From contig DAOUWN010000045.1 in NCBI GenBank assembly GCA_030667105.1, forward strand, positions 1 to 10,834: a stretch of DNA of 10,834 nt. Direction: 5' to 3'. Below the pieces are notes generated by a model. The model had not been told where the DNA came from. It searched no databases and saw nothing but the letters and a program-made list of their open reading frames with translations. The translations under genes and the position numbers were made by a program. Shown in pieces: positions 6,573-10,834 of the stretch (the stretch's first letter is position 1; every line of letters starts with the position of its first letter). The stretch comes from Deltaproteobacteria bacterium (GTDB lineage Bacteria; Desulfobacterota; Desulfobacteria; C00003060).

Positions 6573-7364
6573 GTGGAAATCGTTGTTTTATTAAAACAAG
6601 TTCCTGATACTGAGACAGCGATCCAGATTGGGGAAGACAAAACTACCATTAAGACGGAGGATGTGAAATGGGTCATTAACCCTTACGATGAATTTGCCGT
6701 TGAAGAAGCCCTTAGAATCAAAGAGAGCCAAGGGGGGGGCAAGGTCACAATCCTTACTGCAGGACCGGAGAGAACAGTCGAGGCTATCCGAACCGCCCTT
6801 GCCATGGGCGCCGATGAAGGAGTGCTTATCAATGATCCGGCGCTTGAGGGAGCCGACGGCCTCGGAACAGCTAAGGTCCTTGCCACAGCTCTAAAAAACA
6901 TCCCTTATGACATCATCATAGCTGGCCAGCGCGCAGTGGATGATGATGGTTACCTGGTGCCGGCAGCCGTAGCGGAGTTTCTTGACATCCCTCAGGTGTC
7001 CATGGTGTTCAAGCAAGAGATCAGTGACGGAAATATCAGGTGCGAACGGACCGTTGAGGGAGGGACGGTGGTTATTGAGGCTGAATTGCCTGCGCTTTTT
7101 ACCACTCAACGAGGTCTCAATGAGCCAAGATATGCCTCGCTTCCGGGGATCATGAAGGCAAAGAAAAAGCCCCTGGCAAAAAAGACGCTGGCTGATATCG
7201 GTTTAGACTCGAGTGAGGTGGGCCCGGCTGCGGCCAAGTGTAGAGTTAGGACGCTCTCGTTCCCGCCGGAGAGGGCCCCAGGCAGGATTATTGAGGGAGA
7301 GACTGTTGAGGAAGTGGCCGGTGAACTCGTGAGATTGCTACGAGAAGAGTCGAAAGTTATTTAA
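6573..7364 (+). CDS. etfB: Electron transfer flavoprotein, beta subunit
   Basis: EtfB pairs with EtfA to carry electrons from acyl-CoA-type dehydrogenases towards an ETF:quinone oxidoreductase or another membrane acceptor. The start is GTG at 6573: AAAGGAG (6559-6565) lies seven bases upstream and the product then begins MEIVVLLKQVPDTE, the normal family N-terminus. A TTG at 6540 would add 11 unneeded residues. The 263-residue length is typical. The signature NPYDEFAVEEALRIKE is at 36-51, the nucleotide-binding stretch AGQRAVDDDGYLVP at 117-130, and the family signature TVEGGTVVIEAELPALFTT, followed by QRGLNEPRYASLPGI, at 160-193. The 117-130 loop resembles the DDD form of AMP-binding ETFs more than the DGDTAQVGP form I associate with electron-bifurcating ETFs. 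That hints at a non-bifurcating protein, but it is an inference from one loop. It is followed by etfA after 90 bases. Confidence 0.95.
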   Translation: MEIVVLLKQVPDTETAIQIGEDKTTIKTEDVKWVINPYDEFAVEEALRIKESQGGGKVTILTAGPERTVEAIRTALAMGADEGVLINDPALEGADGLGTAKVLATALKNIPYDIIIAGQRAVDDDGYLVPAAVAEFLDIPQVSMVFKQEISDGNIRCERTVEGGTVVIEAELPALFTTQRGLNEPRYASLPGIMKAKKKPLAKKTLADIGLDSSEVGPAAAKCRVRTLSFPPERAPGRIIEGETVEEVAGELVRLLREESKVI

Positions 7365-7367
7365 GTC

Positions 7368-7434
7368 CACTGTTGTCCGTGATTCGTGGGCCGATTATCC
7401 GATCACCATCGTGCGGACAACAGTGAACGGATAA
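7368..7434 (+). ncRNA. Predicted mRNA structure in the etfB-etfA gap (hairpin, possible pseudoknot)
   Basis: A 12-base arm CACTGTTGTCCG (7368-7379) is perfectly complementary to CGGACAACAGTG (7414-7425). Within the 34-base loop, TTATCCG (7395-7401) is complementary to CGGATAA (7428-7434), just after the second arm. The order A-B-A'-B' is that of a pseudoknot, or of two mutually exclusive hairpins. No T run follows, so it is not an intrinsic terminator. The etfA ribosome-binding site AAGGAG (7441-7446) begins seven bases later and is left free. A role in setting EtfA levels or protecting mRNA ends is inference. Confidence 0.5.
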
Positions 7435-7454
7435 CCAGATAAGGAGAGACTGAT

Positions 7455-8423
7455 ATGGCAAAGGGTGTTTTGGTACTGGCAGAACAGATTGATGGTAGCT
7501 TCAAAAGGATTGCCTATGAGGTCGTCAGTGAAGGGAGACGGCTGGCTGACGTCCTTGGAGAACCGCTCACAGCAGTAGTTCTGGGTTCCGGCGTGGAGGG
7601 AATTGCAGCGGAACTGGCCAAGCACGGGGCAGAGAAGATCCTGGCAGGAGATGATCCGGCGCTGGCTGACTACACCACAGATATCTATACGAACGTACTT
7701 TGCGATATTGTGAAGGACAAAGATCCGAAGATCTTGTTACTGGGGGCCTCAACCCAGGGCAAAGATCTCTCCGCACGGCTGGCTGCACGGCTCGATGCCG
7801 GTCTTGCCATGGATTGCATTGCCCTAAGAGTTGACGGAGAAACACTCATCGCCACACGTCCGATCTTTGGGGGCAAGGTTTTGGCCGGGGTTGCCATTGA
7901 AGGGACACCACAGATGGCGGCCATACGCCCGAACGTGATGGAGATCATTGATGCGGAAAAGGCCGCAGATGTGGAGAGCATTCCGGTCAATCCCGGCGTG
8001 GGCAAGACAAGAGTTCTGGGAAAAAAGGTGGAGGCTGCCGCCCAGGTCGATCTAACGGAGGCCGATATCGTTGTCTCAGGCGGACGCGGAATGGCAGGGC
8101 CTGACTTCAGCGTTTTGGAAAAACTGGCCCAGCTTTTGGGAGGGGCTGTCGGGGCGTCAAGATCTGCGGTAGATGAAGGCTGGCGACCTCATTCCGATCA
8201 GGTAGGACAGACCGGCAAGGTCGTGTCGCCAAACCTCTACATTGCTTGTGGCATCTCAGGCGCTATACAACACCTTGCCGGCATGGGATCATCGAAGTAT
8301 GTTGTAGCCATCAACAAGGATGCTGAGGCGCCCATCTTCAAGAAGGCTGATTTCGGCATTGTGGATGATCTCTTCAAGGTCGTGCCTGCCATAACAGCCG
8401 AGGTAGAAAAGCTTAAAGGGTAA
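7455..8423 (+). CDS. etfA: Electron transfer flavoprotein, alpha subunit
   Basis: EtfA binds the FAD that shuttles electrons and forms a heterodimer with EtfB. The 322-residue length is normal. An N-terminal alpha/beta domain (about 1-190, [11 protein letters not shown] onward) packs against EtfB. The FAD domain holds VVSGGRGM (206-213), [22 protein letters not shown] (233-254, with Arg236), [16 protein letters not shown] (262-277) and [21 protein letters not shown] (286-306), all family hallmarks. The ATG at 7455 has AAGGAG eight bases upstream. There is no extra ferredoxin or rubredoxin domain. No acyl-CoA dehydrogenase or ETF:quinone oxidoreductase gene is in the window, so the physiological partner is not visible. 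An intrinsic terminator about 105 bases after the stop ends the pair. Confidence 0.96.
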   Translation: MAKGVLVLAEQIDGSFKRIAYEVVSEGRRLADVLGEPLTAVVLGSGVEGIAAELAKHGAEKILAGDDPALADYTTDIYTNVLCDIVKDKDPKILLLGASTQGKDLSARLAARLDAGLAMDCIALRVDGETLIATRPIFGGKVLAGVAIEGTPQMAAIRPNVMEIIDAEKAADVESIPVNPGVGKTRVLGKKVEAAAQVDLTEADIVVSGGRGMAGPDFSVLEKLAQLLGGAVGASRSAVDEGWRPHSDQVGQTGKVVSPNLYIACGISGAIQHLAGMGSSKYVVAINKDAEAPIFKKADFGIVDDLFKVVPAITAEVEKLKG

Positions 8424-8426
8424 GGG

Positions 8427-8454
8427 ATTAGTCGTTTGTCATTCGTCATTTATC
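8427..8454. repeat. Degenerate 7-base tandem repeat (ATTNGTC x4)
   Basis: Three bases after the etfA stop, four consecutive heptamers follow: ATTAGTC, GTTTGTC, ATTCGTC and ATTTATC. The consensus is ATTNGTC, each with one or two changes. It is non-coding and within the etfA 3' untranslated region. No function is apparent. Confidence 0.6.
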
Positions 8455-8528
8455 ATCAGCCTGCAAATAACAGAGTCTAACCTGTTGAACGGGCGCTGTC
8501 CACTCCAGGGGAAAACAATGGCAATACG

Positions 8529-8559
8529 AGCAAGGCGAGAAGATTGCCTTGCTTTTTTT
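8529..8559 (+). terminator. Rho-independent terminator of etfBA
   Basis: AGCAAGGC (8529-8536) pairs perfectly with GCCTTGCT (8546-8553) around a 9-base loop, and seven T residues (8553-8559) follow. It lies about 105 bases after the etfA stop and should separate etfBA from rimO. Confidence 0.88.
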
Positions 8560-8604
8560 GGCGCAAAGATTCAAGTGGCAGCCTTCAGCTTTTATGCTCT
8601 TAAC

Positions 8605-8643
8605 TTTAGGCACTTTAGATCATTTTAGGCATTTTAGGCATTT
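8605..8643. repeat. 39-base direct repeat, copy 2
   Basis: This is an exact copy of 42-80 in the same orientation, 8,563 bases away. Flanking bases differ on both sides (TTAAC before it here, CGACCCA before copy 1). It sits between the etfBA terminator and rimO, 54 bases before the rimO start, where a rimO promoter or leader would be expected. No good -35/-10 pair was found in 8560-8697. Confidence 0.85.
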
Positions 8644-8697
8644 CTTTCTTGGGTCCTCGTCCCACGGCCGATTTGGATTCAGCACGTCCTGCATTGA

Positions 8698-10023
8698 ATG
8701 AACATACATTTCATCAGTCTTGGCTGTCCGAGGAATTTGGTGGACACGGAAATCATGCTGGGCCGGCTACTTCAGGCAGGCTGCACCGTTACCTCCGAGG
8801 AGTCAGAGTCTGACTGCGTCGTGGTAAATACTTGCAGCTTTATACGCCCTGCCGTGGATGAATCGATCGACACTATTCTTGAGATGGCGCAATGGAAAAA
8901 GCAGGTTGTGGGCAGGAAACTCGTTGTTGTGGGTTGCCTCCCGGAACGTTATGGCGCAAACTTGGCCAAGGCGCTTCCGGAAGTAGATGCCTTTCTTGGA
9001 ACAGGGGCCTTTCACCTGATCATTGACGCTGTCCGGGGTTCGTTAGATGGGACGTGCGTCCTGTTGCCTCATCCGTGTAATGGTTCGGACCTCAACGAAA
9101 ATGTCCCCAGGTTACGCACCACACCGCCCCATACCGCTTACCTCAAAATTGCCGAGGGATGCTCTGGCCGTTGCACCTACTGCATTATTCCAAAGCTCAG
9201 AGGACCACTCAGAAGTCATCCCATGGAAAAGGTGCTGTCTGAGGCGACAATCCTTGCCAAGACCGGGATTAAGGAATTGATATTGGTGGCTCAAAACACC
9301 ACAGCTTACGGCCAAGACCTGGGCCGCGGTTACGGCCTGGAACACCTCCTGACAAAGTTGGCGGAAATCTGCGGGTTAGCATGGGTGCGGGTCCTCTATG
9401 GCCACCCGGATTTCATAACTGACCCACTCGTAGAGACAATCGGCGCCCACAAAAATCTCTGTTCATATTTTGATATCCCTGTCCAGCACATAAGCGAGCC
9501 GATTCTCAAGAACATGGGGCGTCGCCACAACAGTGCGGAAATCCTCAAACTCTTTGAGCGCATACGTGACAAGGCGCCTGGCGCTGTGCTGCGCACCACG
9601 CTCATCGTAGGATTTCCGGGTGAAACAGAGCATGATTTTGAATGCATGTTGGACTTCATCGAAAAGGTCAGGTTTGACCACCTGGGAACGTTCATGTATT
9701 CCAATGAAGAAGACATCCCGTCGTACAACTTAAGAGATCATGTGGCGGAGCAAGTGAAGCAGGAACGTCTTGATCGTCTCATGACGCTCCAGGCTGCTCT
9801 TTCCAGGGAAAACAACCAGAAATATGTAGGCAAGACCCTCAAGGTGGTCGTGGAGCGGGCTGACGAAACCAGCCAAGGTCAAATGATCGGAAGGGCCGCC
9901 TTTCAGGCGCCTGAGGTAGATGGCGTCATCCGCATCAATCAGGCAGGGGCAGAGCCGGGTAGCTTTGTGAAAGTGCGGATCACAGAAGCCCACAACTATG
10001 ACCTGACAGGAGACATGGTATGA
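8698..10023 (+). CDS. rimO: Ribosomal protein S12 (Asp) methylthiotransferase RimO
   Basis: This radical-SAM enzyme inserts a methylthio group on the beta carbon of the conserved aspartate of ribosomal protein S12. The 441-residue length is typical. The N-terminal UPF0004/MTTase domain carries its three cluster cysteines: Cys10 (SLGCPRN), Cys46 (VVNTCSF) and Cys80 (VVGCLPERY). The radical-SAM cluster motif is CSGRCTYC (Cys155, Cys159, Cys162), followed by IIPKLRGP. The region FDIPVQHISEPILKNMGRR and a C-terminal TRAM domain (about 374-441) complete the family layout. SLGCPRNLVD and the absence of MiaB-specific features favour RimO over MiaB or MtaB. An in-frame TGA directly precedes the ATG at 8698, fixing the start, yet no Shine-Dalgarno is visible. 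Its stop overlaps the next gene's ATG (ATGA), so the two are co-translated or coupled. Confidence 0.95.
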   Translation: MNIHFISLGCPRNLVDTEIMLGRLLQAGCTVTSEESESDCVVVNTCSFIRPAVDESIDTILEMAQWKKQVVGRKLVVVGCLPERYGANLAKALPEVDAFLGTGAFHLIIDAVRGSLDGTCVLLPHPCNGSDLNENVPRLRTTPPHTAYLKIAEGCSGRCTYCIIPKLRGPLRSHPMEKVLSEATILAKTGIKELILVAQNTTAYGQDLGRGYGLEHLLTKLAEICGLAWVRVLYGHPDFITDPLVETIGAHKNLCSYFDIPVQHISEPILKNMGRRHNSAEILKLFERIRDKAPGAVLRTTLIVGFPGETEHDFECMLDFIEKVRFDHLGTFMYSNEEDIPSYNLRDHVAEQVKQERLDRLMTLQAALSRENNQKYVGKTLKVVVERADETSQGQMIGRAAFQAPEVDGVIRINQAGAEPGSFVKVRITEAHNYDLTGDMV

Positions 10024-10834
10024 CGGGGCTGAAAGAACGGATACTGGAGGCCATTTCACAGGACCTGGTGGCAATCGAGAAGGCCCTTGCCGAAAACCTC
10101 CAGCCTTATCTTCCCCTTGTTTCTCACGTGGCTAAGTACATAATGTTTAGCGGCGGCAAGAGGCTGCGTCCAGTCCTCATGGTACTCTCAGCACGACTCT
10201 GCGGATACAAAGGAGACTATGACAAGACCTTGTCCGTCGTGTTTGAATACCTGCACGCTGCCACCTTGCTTCACGATGATCTGGTGGATGGGGCTGAGGT
10301 TCGCCGGGGTAATCCGGTAGCCCACTCAATCTGGGGAAACCCGGCTACAGTCCTTGTGGGAGACTTCTTGGCCGCCCGTTCCATTGCCATTGCAGCCAAA
10401 ACCGATCAGATCGCCATAATTAACATCCTTGCCCATGCCACGGCCGAAATGTCGGAAGGCGAAATTCACCAGCTCTTGCACCGGCGAGATGTAGCCCTGG
10501 ACGAAGGGCAATACATGGAGGTGATCAAGCGCAAGACTGCCTGTCTAATTCAGGCTGCGTGTCAGTCAGGGGCCTTGCTGGCAGGCGCCTCTGCGGATAA
10601 GGTAGATGCCCTGGCCCAATACGGGCATTGCCTTGGAAGCGCATTTCAACTGGTTGATGACCTGCTCGACTACACGGCAGACAGCAATGTCCTCGGAAAG
10701 GCAACAGGGGCAGATCTGAAGGAGGGGAAATTGACCCTGCCTCTCATTCACGCCCTGAATCGTGCCACCAAGGAAGACCGCCACATAATGGAGGCTATTA
10801 TCCGAGATGAGGAATTTAAGAATGAGGACTTTGA
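10020..10834 (+). CDS. Polyprenyl diphosphate synthase (trans-type, IspB-like), 3' end cut by window
   Basis: The enzyme elongates allylic diphosphates with isopentenyl diphosphate to make a long all-trans chain, probably the side chain of menaquinone or ubiquinone. The first 271 residues are present; the family is usually about 320, so roughly 50 are beyond the window. Visible motifs are GGKRLRP (45-51), the first Asp-rich motif DDLVD (86-90) with the following RRG (95-97), KT (172-173), and the second Asp-rich motif FQLVDDLLDY (209-218). Residues just before DDLVD (HAATLLH) are small, with no aromatic stop, which fits a long-chain product as in IspB-type enzymes; the exact length cannot be read. 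The start ATG overlaps the rimO stop as ATGA. No break is seen in the reading frame. Confidence 0.93.
   Translation, partial: MTGLKERILEAISQDLVAIEKALAENLQPYLPLVSHVAKYIMFSGGKRLRPVLMVLSARLCGYKGDYDKTLSVVFEYLHAATLLHDDLVDGAEVRRGNPVAHSIWGNPATVLVGDFLAARSIAIAAKTDQIAIINILAHATAEMSEGEIHQLLHRRDVALDEGQYMEVIKRKTACLIQAACQSGALLAGASADKVDALAQYGHCLGSAFQLVDDLLDYTADSNVLGKATGADLKEGKLTLPLIHALNRATKEDRHIMEAIIRDEEFKNEDF

Overview
This 10.8 kb window looks like ordinary chromosomal core sequence from a Gram-negative bacterium, most likely a Desulfobacterota (deltaproteobacterial) relative. That assignment is an inference from gene content: a DnaJ / HPRT / zinc-ribbon DUF3426 cluster, an EtfBA pair of the acyl-CoA-oxidiser type, and RimO overlapping a long-chain polyprenyl diphosphate synthase. 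No transposase, phage gene, CRISPR array, rRNA or tRNA was recognised.

Layout. Positions 1-1361 hold serS on the minus strand. It diverges from fthC (plus, 1545-2132) across a compact region with two back-to-back sigma70-type promoters. Next on the minus strand are a two-TM potassium channel with an RCK domain (2170-3174) and, upstream of it, a 268-base non-coding gap. A minus-strand cluster follows, transcribed right to left: dnaJ/cbpA-like (6296-5367), hpt (5357-4836) and a zinc-ribbon/DUF3426 membrane protein (4819-3443). Gaps are 9 and 16 bases, and a near-consensus promoter lies upstream of dnaJ. Diverging from it on the plus strand are etfB (6573-7364) and etfA (7455-8423), ended by a clear intrinsic terminator at 8529-8559. 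Last come rimO (8698-10023) and an ATGA-overlapping polyprenyl diphosphate synthase that runs off the window end.

Functionally this is housekeeping: tRNA charging, folate one-carbon salvage, K+ flux, protein folding, purine salvage, electron transfer from acyl-CoA-type dehydrogenases, ribosomal protein S12 modification, and the isoprenoid side chain of quinones. Two promoters settle start codons, because longer reading-frame starts (1431 for fthC, 6386 for dnaJ) coincide with -35 boxes.

The less expected material is non-coding. A 39-base sequence built from TTTTAGGCA-like units occurs exactly twice, at 42-80 beside the serS stop and at 8605-8643 before rimO. A 12-bp perfect inverted repeat sits between etfB and etfA, with a second interleaved 7-bp pairing in pseudoknot order. 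A degenerate 7-base tandem repeat directly follows etfA. I found no convincing undescribed multi-gene system here.
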